From assembly GCA_040437565.1 (NCBI GenBank), contig JBDOQK010000068.1:97654-161653 (forward strand): a DNA stretch of 64,000 nucleotides, read 5' to 3'. The DNA comes from Albugo candida (lineage: Eukaryota > Oomycota > Peronosporomycetes > Albuginales). The position numbers and the translations under genes are program-made. Shown here in pieces: positions 51,999 to 62,532 of the stretch (positions are counted from its first letter, which is position 1; each line of letters begins with the position of its first letter). The notes beneath the pieces are model-generated. The model saw only the letters and a list, made by a program, of their open reading frames with translations. It did no database searches and was not told where the DNA came from.

Positions 51999-53408
51999 CT
52001 TTAAGACCGGTGATTGGCTGTGATACCTTTGTTCCCGATAGATTGTATTGCTCGATCTCTCACAGTAATCACTTTATCGTATGAATTAAAACTTTCTGAA
52101 AGACAATTCACATCAGAGCTTGTGCCAAACGAGTTGTCGTGTATTCGTACGACAAGGAACCAGTGGGAGCATCTACCGTCTCGTTGTTCTTACTATGTGT
52201 GCGTTACCAGAACAAAGATACTGCACTGTGAATCTGGCGATGGTCACGAGCAAATTATCTCTTGCGATTACGCGTGAATGATGCTTGACAGCGTTTCATC
52301 GTATATGAAGTCATCCATACCGCCTACGCTATCTTGTACATCGAGGCTATCCATTTGAAACTGGGTAGAGATGTTGCCAAGTGATACAGACAATGGTTTA
52401 CAGGCGGTAAAGTATATCTGGAATCAGTAGTACGGTTACAGACACGACATTGACACGGATAACTTCTCGACCCCGGATTCTACGAGTTTCCAGCTGGGTC
52501 CGGAGCTCAAGACGCAGATACGATTGCTTCGCGTAACACCTCACAGACACAAAGCCAGTCTCCGAGATTGACTTTCAATCCTCTAGGCGATTCATGTCGT
52601 CTTGAAAGTACAGCAGTTCCCCAAANNNNNNNNNNNNNNNNNNNNNNNNNNNNNNNNNNNNNNNNNNNNNNNNNNNNNNNNNNNNNNNNNNNNNNNNNNN
52701 NNNNNNNNNNNNNNNNNNNNNNNNNAACTTGCAGCTTGTATTACAGCCGGCGCAGGTTTCACGTTGCCACTCTTCCTCCATCTTTAAGACCGGTGATTGG
52801 CTGTGATACCTTTGTTCCCGATAGATTGTATTGCTCGATCTCTCACAGTAATCACTTTATCGTATGAATTAAAACTTTCTGAAAGACAATTCACATCAGA
52901 GCTTGTGCCAAACGAGTTGTCGTGTATTCGTACGACAAGGAACCAGTGGGAGCATCTACCGTCTCGTTGTTCTTACTATGTGTGCGTTACCAGAACAAAG
53001 ATACTGCACTGTGAATCTGGCGATGGTCACGAGCAAATTATCTCTTGCGATTACGCGTGAATGATGCTTGACAGCGTTTCATCGTATATGAAGTCATCCA
53101 TACCGCCTACGCTATCTTGTACATCGAGGCTATCCATTTGAAACTGGGTAGAGATGTTGCCAAGTGATACAGACAATGGTTTACAGGCGGTAAAGTATAT
53201 CTGGAATCAGTAGTACGGTTACAGACACGACATTGACACGGATAACTTCTCGACCCCGGATTCTACGAGTTTCCAGCTGGGTCCGGAGCTCAAGACGCAG
53301 ATACGATTGCTTCGCGTAACACCTCACAGACACAAAGCCAGTCTCCGAGATTGACTTTCAATCCTCTAGGCGATTCATGTCGTCTTGAAAGTACAGCAGT
53401 TCCCCAAA
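51943..53408. repeat. Direct repeat (683 bp) flanking assembly gap 52626-52725
   Basis: 51943-52625 and 52726-53408 look identical (offset 783). The second copy begins with the first codons of the DTW gene and is an assembly duplicate. Confidence 0.9.
52268..52600 (-). CDS. Incompletely resolved multi-exon gene, 3' part
   Basis: A convincing last exon at 52268-52417 encodes 49 residues with an acidic end (MDSLDVQDSVGGMDDFIYDE) and stop TAA. It can be joined through a 46-nt intron (52418-52463, donor gttatc) to an exon ending ..TQLETRRIRGRE whose frame is open back to about 52580, where a TGA interrupts it. On the far side of that TGA the same frame reads FGELLYFQDDMNRLED. Either an intron is missed here or the gene is broken. 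The family is not recognised. The whole region appears again 783 bp downstream in the second contig copy. Confidence 0.4.
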
Positions 53409-53570
53409 GATTTCATAAAGATGTCATATGTACGCTAATCGATGCACATACGCATGCTGCTAGGTACCCAATATCAACGCCATCATTGCTTCAGTCTGTG
53501 TTATCAATGAGGCAATGAGAAAATGACCGATTTACCAGATTTTTGTGCTTGTTCGAGTTCTCGCGTTTGT

Positions 53571-53626
53571 GTCGAGTTTATATATAAAAGCACATTGTGT
53601 CGAGTTTATATATAAAAGCACATTGC
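53571..53626. repeat. Tandem 28-bp duplication containing a TATA-like sequence
   Basis: Two adjacent units of 28 bp, differing only in the last base, each containing GTTTATATATAAAAGCAC. They lie about 490 bp before the myosin ATG in this assembly, less after gap collapse. Confidence 0.8.
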
Positions 53627-53650
53627 GTCAAGCTCCAGTAACATCGCTCC

Positions 53651-54084
53651 AAATGCAGCACATCATAAGATCTCCGTGAAAGTCAGTCTTATTGCATGTG
53701 CTAACGTTCACAACAGATGATAATAAAATGGCGTGCACTCCTACCTCACTCGCGGTAGAGAGTACGATTATAGAATTGGATTAACGTGTCTGCTCTCTAC
53801 CTAGCCACTTCTCGTAGNNNNNNNNNNNNNNNNNNNNNNNNNNNNNNNNNNNNNNNNNNNNNNNNNNNNNNNNNNNNNNNNNNNNNNNNNNNNNNNNNNN
53901 NNNNNNNNNNNNNNNNNAAATGCAGCACATCATAAGATCTCCGTGAAAGTCAGTCTTATTGCATGTGCTAACGTTCACAACAGATGATAATAAAATGGCG
54001 TGCACTCCTACCTCACTCGCGGTAGAGAGTACGATTATAGAATTGGATTAACGTGTCTGCTCTCTACCTAGCCACTTCTCGTAG
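53651..54084. repeat. Direct repeat (167 bp) flanking assembly gap 53818-53917
   Basis: 53651-53817 equals 53918-54084 (offset 267). Confidence 0.9.
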
Positions 54085-54110
54085 AACCGGAACAATCACA
54101 GTAACACGAG

Positions 54111-57100
54111 ATGACCATGCGAGACTTGATGCTTTTAGAAACAATCGATGAACACGCCATTATAGAAGCGCTACTAAAACGATATCAGAAATCCAACATT
54201 TACACCTTTCTAGGACCAGTCTTAATTGCGATCAATCCGTACACAAAACTCTGCATAAATGCTACAGAATACCCCGACTTATCTCCAAAGCTGTCACTAT
54301 ACGATCCTGGACTCATCGATCGATTTCGCAATAAGGAACTCCATCTGTCTCCTCCCCATCCATTCGCGATAGCTGAGGCTGCCTACTCGGATCTCATGCG
54401 CTTTCGACGCGACCAATCTCTCATAATCACTGGCGAGAGCGGAAGTGGGAAGACGGAAACGTCCAAACACGTGCTACAATACATAACTCATGCGAGCGAG
54501 CGCTCACATACACAGCCAAGTGCACATACCTCTGCAACACGAAACAATCAAAGTCTACAGCTAAGGTCTAATGTAGGCGATAAAATTTGGAAATGTAATC
54601 AGATTTTCGAAGCTTTCGGGAACGCTCAAACAATCAGGAACCAGAATAGTTCTCGATTCGGCAAGCACTCTGTCCTTCAATTCGATCCTCGAGGTCGTAT
54701 CACGGGCGCCTACATAGAAAATTACTTGCTAGAAAAATGTCGGGTATTCCAACAAGCGTATGGAGAGCGTAATTTTCACATTTTTTATCACTTGTTAGAC
54801 GGTGTAACCCCAGAAGAAAGAAATCTATGGCGGATTTCGTCTTCGACGTCATTTCGCTGTCTTTCACACGATCAGAATTATTGTCATAACACCAGCAGCA
54901 AGGACGATAAGGCTGCCTTGCAGCAGGTACGACAGGCAATGACGGAGCTACAAATCACTTTGGAAGAGCAGCAAACGATCTTTCAATTATTAGCTGCTAT
55001 TCTATGGATTGGAAATATCTGTTTCGAAGACATCATCGACACTTGTCAAAATAGTTGTGCTGTCTTATCATCCGACATCTCTCGAGAAGCTCTCGAAAAT
55101 GCTGCCTACTTGTTGGGACTTGCACCTCATAGTTTAGAGAAAATGCTTACGTATCGGCTATTGACAATTCAATCAGAAGAACAAGAATGGAAGCTGAGTG
55201 CAAGCAAAGCTACCAAAGTATGTCACTCACTCGCGCGATCGCTATACGAGAAGATCTTCCACTGGATTGTGGGACGAGTAAACCAGACTTTAGGTCGTCA
55301 GACCTCTGCTTCAGCCTGTATCGGTATCCTCGACATTTACGGCTTTGAAATTTTTCAAGTCAATGGATTCGAGCAGCTTTGTATCAACTACGTCAACGAA
55401 AAGCTTCAACAGCTCTTCATAGTGCAGACATTGCGGGCCGAGCAAGCCGAGTATGTATCGGAAGGCCTTTCGTGGGATCTCATCGCATTCACCGATAATA
55501 AGGGCGTGTGTGAGCTACTAGAAGACCAAAGCAAACATGGGATTTTCTCAGTACTAGATGAGCAATGCGCAGTCACACAGTACTCCGAAAAGGAATTCAT
55601 CCACCGTCTCAACACATTTCATGCCGAAAATCCGCATTATATCAAAGCTCGGGTTCGAAATCTGTCGTTCGGGATTCAGCACTACGCTGGCGATGTTGAA
55701 TACGACGTATCACTATTTGCCGAATCCAACACCGATACATTCTACTCGCATTTGCTGTCCTGCATGCACGAGTGCACTGTTCCTTTGGTGAAAACCCTGT
55801 TTCAGGTCTCCGAAGTACACGATTTCAAGCGGCCTCCAACCACATCACAACAATTCCGGTCGCAAGTAACGATGCTTCTGTCCAATTTACGCGATTGCCA
55901 TCCAAATTATATTCGCTGTATCAAACCAAATGACGCAAAAATGACATTGATAAAGAAAAATCGATTGAAAGAGCAGATACGATACTTGGGGCTGGTTGAG
56001 AATCTTCGACTTGGACGGAAAGGATACTGCTACCGGGAAACTTACACGTTATTTTTCCAGCGGTACAGGATTCTTTCGAACGTCACATGGCCATCTTTCA
56101 ATTTCCACTCTGCGGTACGAAACTCGCGTGATGCCCGGGATCTGGGCCAGACTTCCACCTTACTCTAACACTATGCTTCTCTGTAGAGGCAAGCTACCGT
56201 TGCGCTTTTATCGAGCCAAGAAGTGGTCTGGAAGAAGGGAACTACCAGTGTCAAGTTTGAAGAAGATACTCCCACACTTGGAAGCTACTCTTTGGGTCGA
56301 AATAAAATCTTCATTCGTACTCCGGAAGCTTTAGGTGCATTGGAGCAACTTCGAGAGGCCAAACTACACGATATAGCTGCTATTTTACAGCAAAGCTGGC
56401 GGAGATATAAGGTATGCATACCCATAAACGTTTCTATCGACGTGGGTACAAACTTTTCCATGGTAGAAACGAATTTTATTGGGACACTTTTTGGACGCGT
56501 ATGAGGAGCTGAAGGTGGCGTATCGAGCTGTGCTCACCAATTGTATGCATCGCAGAATGCGACGTATGGATGCGAATGATCGATGCGAGGTAGAGCGCGT
56601 GTATACTGCGTGGAAACTGGTCAGTCAAAAGCTTCTCGGGCCTTTCAACGGACACAATTCGCGACTGGCGAAAGAAGAGATGGAAAATGGCGTTGTGTAC
56701 GCACAGAGCCATGTCCGTGCAAAACAAGGCCGGAAGAGGTTTTTGAGGCTTCGACAAGCTCAGATCACACTGAGCAAGCACGTACGAGGCCGACAAGTAC
56801 GTCATAACTTGCCGCCGGATCTAAGGCAAGCTTGTGTCGCTATACGACTTGGTATCCGTACGGAAATGGAACGATTTCTCGGGCAAAAAAAACGGCGACG
56901 GGATAGCTTGGATCGTGAATATGAAGGCGATTATCTGGGTCTCACCCAAATGCCCGCCTATCAGACATTGTTGCGTAAAAGGAGCGGGCTGTCACATGTC
57001 GTTATCTTTGCATCTGATGTTGTCAAAGTCAATTATCGCTTCCAACTCCAAGACCGCGTTCTTGTCCTCACAAACACGCACATGCTCAACATCCGCGCTG

Positions 57101-57453
57101 ATCATCCGACCAAGCCTAAAGCGCGTCGGGTGATTGATCTCAAACTCGTGGTATCAATGGAATTAAGTACACTTTCCGACAATTGCCTTCTCTTCCATAT
57201 TGAAGGCCAGGCTGATGTGCTACTCATTGTGGAGCAAAAGACCGAGGTGGTGACGTACGTTCGCCGTCTTATACAAGAAAAGTACCACCGAAAATGCGAT
57301 GTCACATTCACAGACTGCATGAAAGTGGCTCTCAAGCGAAGAAAAAAACTTTCCATTGTTCGATTTCAACGCAGCCCAAATCTAACAACTGTCAGGTATG
57401 AGAAAAAGGATCGAGCGTTATGGATCGTTCACGTTGGTCAACAAGCCCTCTAG
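54111..57453 (+). CDS. Class-I-like myosin with TH1 tail, 1,071 aa
   Basis: Single-headed membrane-binding myosin. Exons 54111-56114, 56187-56411 and 56467-57453, introns 72 and 55 nt. The motor starts unusually close to the first Met (MTMRDLMLLETIDEHAI), so the usual GVDD lead-in is missing. Motifs in order: P-loop GESGSGKTETSK (residues 108-119), switch I NQNSSRFGK, switch II DIYGFEIF, the actin-binding cleft part NYIRCIKPND, and converter SYSLGRNKIFIR. The neck has one clear IQ-like helix (IAAILQQSWRRYKKR) and further basic helices, probable calmodulin sites. The tail carries a TH1 domain (residues ~890-1071; DYLGL.., VIFASDVVKVNYRFQLQDRV) that binds acidic phospholipids. No SH3 domain. 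The stop overlaps that of pyruvate carboxylase. Confidence 0.9.
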
Positions 57454-60400
57454 TCTTCGTCTCCGGTAGGATCAATCTCTACGAGCAAATCTCCAGCAAG
57501 CATATTGTCTCCGACACCAGCAGATATCATGTTGATTCGCCCCGACACCGGTGCTGTGACCACCGTCTCCATTTTCATCGCACTACGACAAGAAATGTGA
57601 GATTTTTTTTATATAATAGTCGAATTACGTACCTGAGCACCAGCAACGGTGTGCCTTCTTTGACCACTTGACCGATTTTGACCTTGACTTCGAGCACTAC
57701 ACCAGGCATCGGTGCGCCCACAGAGCCTTGGAGACCGTGGATAGCCCGAGGCTTGACGACGACACCAACACCAGCTTGCTCATCCTTGACACGAACCACA
57801 CGCTGACGCCCATTAAGCTCGAAAATCACATCTCGCATTCCATCTCGTTTGCTGACTGCACCCACTGCGATGAGTTTGATAAAAACTGTTTTTCCATGCT
57901 CCATTTCTAATTCGATTTCCTCGTCGATATTCAATCCCTGGAGAAATGTCTTTGTGTCCATGAAATGCATCGAGCCATATTGCTGTTTGAACTGCACAAA
58001 TTCGTCAAATACATTGGGATACAACGCATACGATAGCACATCAACGTCACGAATATTCTCACTGCCGTATTTCTCCTTCAGGTCGCGCTGTGCTTTAGCG
58101 AAATCGTAAGGTGTGAGCTCGGCTCCAGGTCGACCACGAAATCCTTCAAAACCTTTCCCTTTGATGACGCGAGAGCGTAATGGCTCGGGAAAACCGTGGT
58201 GAGGAATGCCGATATGGCCTTGAAAGTATTCCACTACAGAAGATGGAAATGATAGAGTCTCCGCTTGCTCCAAGACCTGCTCTTCAGTGAGCTGGTTTTG
58301 GACCAGAAATTGTGCCAAATCGCCAACAACTTTTGACGATGGCGTCACCTTGATGATATCGCCAAGTAGTCGATTCGCAGCCGCATAAGCTTTCTTGATT
58401 GCTGGCCATTGACCGGTGAGACCCAATTGAGTCGACTGGTACAAAAGATTGGTATATTGTCCCCCCGGCATTTCATGGAGGTACACATCGGCCGAGCCCG
58501 ACTTCTGACCCGATTCAAATGGCGCATAGGCACCACGCATTGCTTCCCAGTACTCATTGACTGCATTGATCTGGTTGAAATCAATCTGAGTATCGTGCTT
58601 GGACCCTTGAAGAGCAGCGACCACAGCGCCCATCGACGGCTGAGATGTCGTTCCTGACATGGCATCTGTTGCAACATCTACGGCATCCGCTCCGGCATAC
58701 GCGCATTCCAGCATAGAGCTCACGCCCGTACCAGCTGTGTCGTGTGTATGAACGTGAATGGGAAGATCGGGGAATTCTTTACGAATACTCGATACAAGTA
58801 GACGCGCAGCATGAGGCTTGAGCAGTCCTGCCATATCTTTGATCGCCAATACGTGAATGCCAAGGTCCACAAGCTGACGGGTGAACTCCATGTAGTATTC
58901 CAGATTGTATGGACCACGCGCTGGATCCGAGACATCGCCAGTGTAACACACAGCAGCTTCGATAATTCCACCAGCAGCACCTACAGCATCGACACCCAGC
59001 CGCATATTTTCAAGGTAGTTGAGTGAGTCAAAAACGCGGAAGACATCCATTCCATTTTGTTGAGCTTCTTCACAGAATTTGAATACGACGTTGTCAGGGT
59101 AACTCGTATAGCCGACCGCATTTGCTCCTCGTAGTAACATTTGGAAAGGCACATCCGGCACTAATTCCCTCAGTCGTGTCAGTCGATCCCACGGATCCTC
59201 GCGAAGGAAGCGCATGGACACGTCAAAAGTAGCACCGCCCCACATTTCGATCGAGTAAGCATTCTTCAGCGCGATCGCTGTGGCTGGTGCTATGGTTTCC
59301 ATGTCTTTGCTGCGCAGCCGAGTCGCTAAAAGAGATTGATGAGCATCACGCCACGTCGTATCAGTGAGCAGGAGGCCTTTATGCTGTCGAACAGCTTTCG
59401 CGAAAGCTTGTGGTCCCTTTTCTTTGTATATTTGTCGCAGCGATGTTGTTTTTCTACCNNNNNNNNNNNNNNNNNNNNNNNNNNNNNNNNNNNNNNNNNN
59501 NNNNNNNNNNNNNNNNNNNNNNNNNNNNNNNNNNNNNNNNNNNNNNNNNNNNNNNNNNCGAGTCGCTAAAAGAGATTGATGAGCATCACGCCACGTCGTA
59601 TCAGTGAGCAGGAGGCCTTTATGCTGTCGAACAGCTTTCGCGAAAGCTTGTGGTCCCTTTTCTTTGTATATTTGTCGCAGCGATGTTGTTTTTCTACCGG
59701 AAGACTGAAAACTCGGTACAATCGGTTGCTGATCTAGCGCCTTGGGTCCAGCGGCGCCAAGTGCTTTATCAGGACCGTTCACGATAGTATTTCCGATATA
59801 TTTGAGCAGTTTTTGCGCACGATTCGTCGAGGCTGACGGGCGTAGTAATTCCGGATTCTCACCGATGAAACCTGTGTGGATAATGCCATTGATAAAATCT
59901 GGATGCTTAAGAACGTTCAACACAAAGTTTTTGTTTGTTGTTACGCCGCGCACACGAAATTCCTGTAGCGCTCGTCGTAATTTGTGAGCACAATCGGAGC
60001 GATCGAGCGCTCGTGCGGTGACTTTGACAAGCAGTGAGTCATAATGGGGTGTTATATTGGCACCGACAAAGCCAGGTCCATCATCCAAACGTATACCCAT
60101 ACCACCAGGACTTCGAAATACTTCAATGACGCCAGAGTCTGGTCTGAAATTCTGAGAGGGATCTTCTGTGGTGACACGACATTGCATAGCGTGACCACGA
60201 GGTTGAATACTTGATTGACAGAGACCCAGCTCACTGAAAGACTCGCCTCCAGCAATTCGTATCTGACTTTGGACAAGATCGACGCCTGTAATTTCTTCCG
60301 TGATGGTATGTTCCACTTGGATCCGAGGATTGACTTCTATGAAATAATGCTTCCCATTTTGATCAACCAGGAATTCGACTGTACCAGCGTTCAAGTAATT

Positions 60401-61288
60401 GGAAGCTTTTGTGAGTCGAACTGCGTCTTCCATGAGCGCTTTCTCTGTATCAGGAGGTAGCCCAACCGCAGGAGCAGTTTCTAGAACTTTCTGATGACGA
60501 CGCTGAACAGAACAATCTCGATGATGGAGGTGGACGACATTCCCTTTGCCGTCACCGAGGATTTGGACCTCAATGTGTCGTGGTTTTTCGAGGTAGCGTT
60601 CAATGAAGACGGTTCCATCTCCGAACGCAGCCAATGCTTCCGAGCTTGCACGATGAAAACTCTCTTCCAGTTCTTCTTCTCGCATCACAACACGCATTCC
60701 TCGACCTCCTCCACCCATACTCGCCTTGATAATCACTGGATAGTCCACACCAGAGTTGATAAACTGCCGAGCTTGTTCCAATGTCCTCACAGGACCATCC
60801 GTCCCAGGAATGACCGGAACATTGTTCTTGATTGCCATAGCTCGTGCAGCTGTTTTATCTCCAAATCGCTTCAAGTTCTCAGGAGTTGGACCGACGAAAA
60901 TGATGTTGTGGAGAGCGCATTGTTTAGCAAATTCGACGTTTTCAGAGAGGAAGCCGTACCCGGGATGAATAGCATCCACCTCGTTGGATTTGGCAATGTG
61001 AATGATGGAATTGATGTCGAGGTACGCTCCAACGGGTGTTTTATCACTTCCAACAAGGAAGGATTCATCGGCTTTGTAGCGGTGCTGGGTAAAGCGGTCT
61101 TCTTTGGAGAATATTCCCACGGTCTGAAGGCCCAATTCATTTCCAGCACGCATTATTCGAGTAGCAATTTCTCCACGATTAGCTGCCATAATTTTTCTGA
61201 TGGAGCTTGCGTTACGGGAATGGCTCCATACGTGCTTGGGCAAAGTCACGTCAGGTAGGGCGACACGACGAGGGCGAAAGCGAAGCAT
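57450..61288 (-). CDS. PYC: Pyruvate carboxylase, mitochondrial, about 1,182 aa
   Basis: It carboxylates pyruvate to oxaloacetate using biotin and ATP, refilling the TCA cycle and feeding gluconeogenesis. The ATG at 61288 gives an Arg-rich presequence, then biotin carboxylase (KIMAANRGEIATRIMRAG, the Gly-rich ATP loop KASMGGGGRGMRVV, the EVNPRIQVEHT motif), the carboxyltransferase barrel (DTTWRDAHQSLLATR, MLLRGANAVGYTSYPD, HTHDTAGTGV), the PYC-OADA linker domain and the biotin carrier. The last intron (57583-57632, 50 nt) interrupts the carrier; exon 2 (57450-57582) begins by completing SAMKMETVV, with the biotinyl Lys in AMKM. Gap 59459-59558 lies within the CT start. Collapsed length fits the family (about 1,180). 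Confidence 0.95.
59319..59698. repeat. Direct repeat (140 bp) flanking assembly gap 59459-59558
   Basis: 59319-59458 equals 59559-59698 (offset 240, a multiple of three). A naive translation repeats about 47 residues of pyruvate carboxylase. Confidence 0.9.
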
Positions 61289-61628
61289 CTTGCTGGTTTT
61301 TTAGTATGATTTGTGCGGCTACTTTTTTCTGTAAAGAACACCCTTTTTTATAGAATTCATAGNNNNNNNNNNNNNNNNNNNNNNNNNNNNNNNNNNNNNN
61401 NNNNNNNNNNNNNNNNNNNNNNNNNNNNNNNNNNNNNNNNNNNNNNNNNNNNNNNNNNNNNNTCATAGTTTTATTAGGCTTATTAACACTCGATTAGAGT
61501 ATACGCTAAGAGGGATAGAAGCCAGCACTAGTCCGAGCTTTTAGATGTGTTTGTGAGCTGTTCTCACCGATGGTGCCATCCACATCCACATACGATCCGT
61601 TCATAAAGCAGATACATATTGAGACTGC
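61289..61628. other. Intergenic region with assembly gap 61363-61462
   Basis: It lies between pyruvate carboxylase (its start) and the LC8-like gene (its end), both on the minus strand. TCATAG occurs on both sides of the gap (61357-61362 and 61463-61468), the same minimal-overlap pattern as 47045. No gene is seen. Confidence 0.5.
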
Positions 61629-62344
61629 TTAGCATCTCAGCATTTTTCGCACAAGAAAAAACAGCAAAAGTATCCACATTTGCCAGCTTTCAATGAATGC
61701 TTCCAAAAGTGCTTGAATCGCAGTCTTTGTCGCTATAAGAGGCTCATTCGCCAAGCAAATATCTCTCGGAATGATTTCATATGCCAATTTGGGGCAAAAT
61801 CCGATGATCGGTCTCGGGTGCGGAGAATTGTACACTAATTGCCTTAGAGACCAAAATGATATGATCCACGTGCAGCCAACAGCAGCAACCCACATACGAC
61901 GCCTACATGACCATGTGCCTTGTTCGAGATCTGTATCAGCGCGGCCATTAGTGTATATCATGATACGTGAGTTTTCTATGATGAAATCCAGCCAGCCAGC
62001 CGAATAGTGACGAGAAGGGCAGTACAACTGCCGATTTGCCGAGACGAAAATGTGCCAGTCTCCTCCAAATTCAATCGTTAGATTCCTCTATCCAGAAAAA
62101 TTCATCAACGTTGTACAATCTTTCGCAAGGACTTGATTGCTTACCTTTAATTTGCGGGCCATTTTGACATCACAGGATGGCGCCTTGTATTTTTTCTTTA
62201 GCTCAATCGTGTTGAAAAGAATCCATTGTTTCATGACGCCTTCCATGTTACCTCCAAGCAGAGTCGATTTCCTACAATCAGTCAAGCCACAAGTCAGCGA
62301 GAAAGCACCATATCTCGTCATCCTTACGTCTGTTTCGTCGTCAT
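61629..62344 (-). CDS. Divergent LC8-like dynein light chain with C-terminal extension, 200 aa
   Basis: Three exons: 62328-62344 (ATG 62344), 62145-62271 and 61629-62087, introns 56 and 57 nt, total 603 nt in frame. Spliced residues 14-70 follow the LC8 pattern: GNMEGVMKQWILFNTIELKK, then DVKMARKLKRNLTIEFGGDW and HIFVSANRQL, corresponding to the family's diA..iK..fd..ygptWHcivG.nf. The usual THE and beta-strand end are not evident. Instead the frame continues for ~130 residues, with a hydrophobic segment (VAAVGCTWIISFW) and another near the end (WILLLFFLVRKML). A further intron could hide the normal LC8 end, so the C-terminal half is uncertain. The first exon is only 17 nt. Confidence 0.5.
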
Positions 62345-62532
62345 CGCTTCTCGTGTGATTTGGTCGACGGAAGCAATAATATGATGGAATGTTCGAAAAA
62401 AAAGAACCGCAAGCCCGAATTTGTCGCATCGTCGAACAAAATATGCGTCATTCCACTACACAGCACGATGTCATCTAAAAAGCAATGATTCTTCGAATCG
62501 GCTGACGTACACAACATATATCGGCTATAAAC

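Larger units (their letters stand above)
53409..54110. other. Upstream region of the myosin gene
   Basis: About 700 bp including gap 53818-53917 and the 28-bp tandem repeat. I see no gene; part may be the 5' region of the unresolved minus-strand gene. Confidence 0.45.

Noticed and set aside
62147-62451. Alternative small gene starting MTHILFDD on the minus strand
   Set aside because: Its splice joins give a short product; the overlapping LC8-like model starting at 62344 uses better sites and matches a known family.
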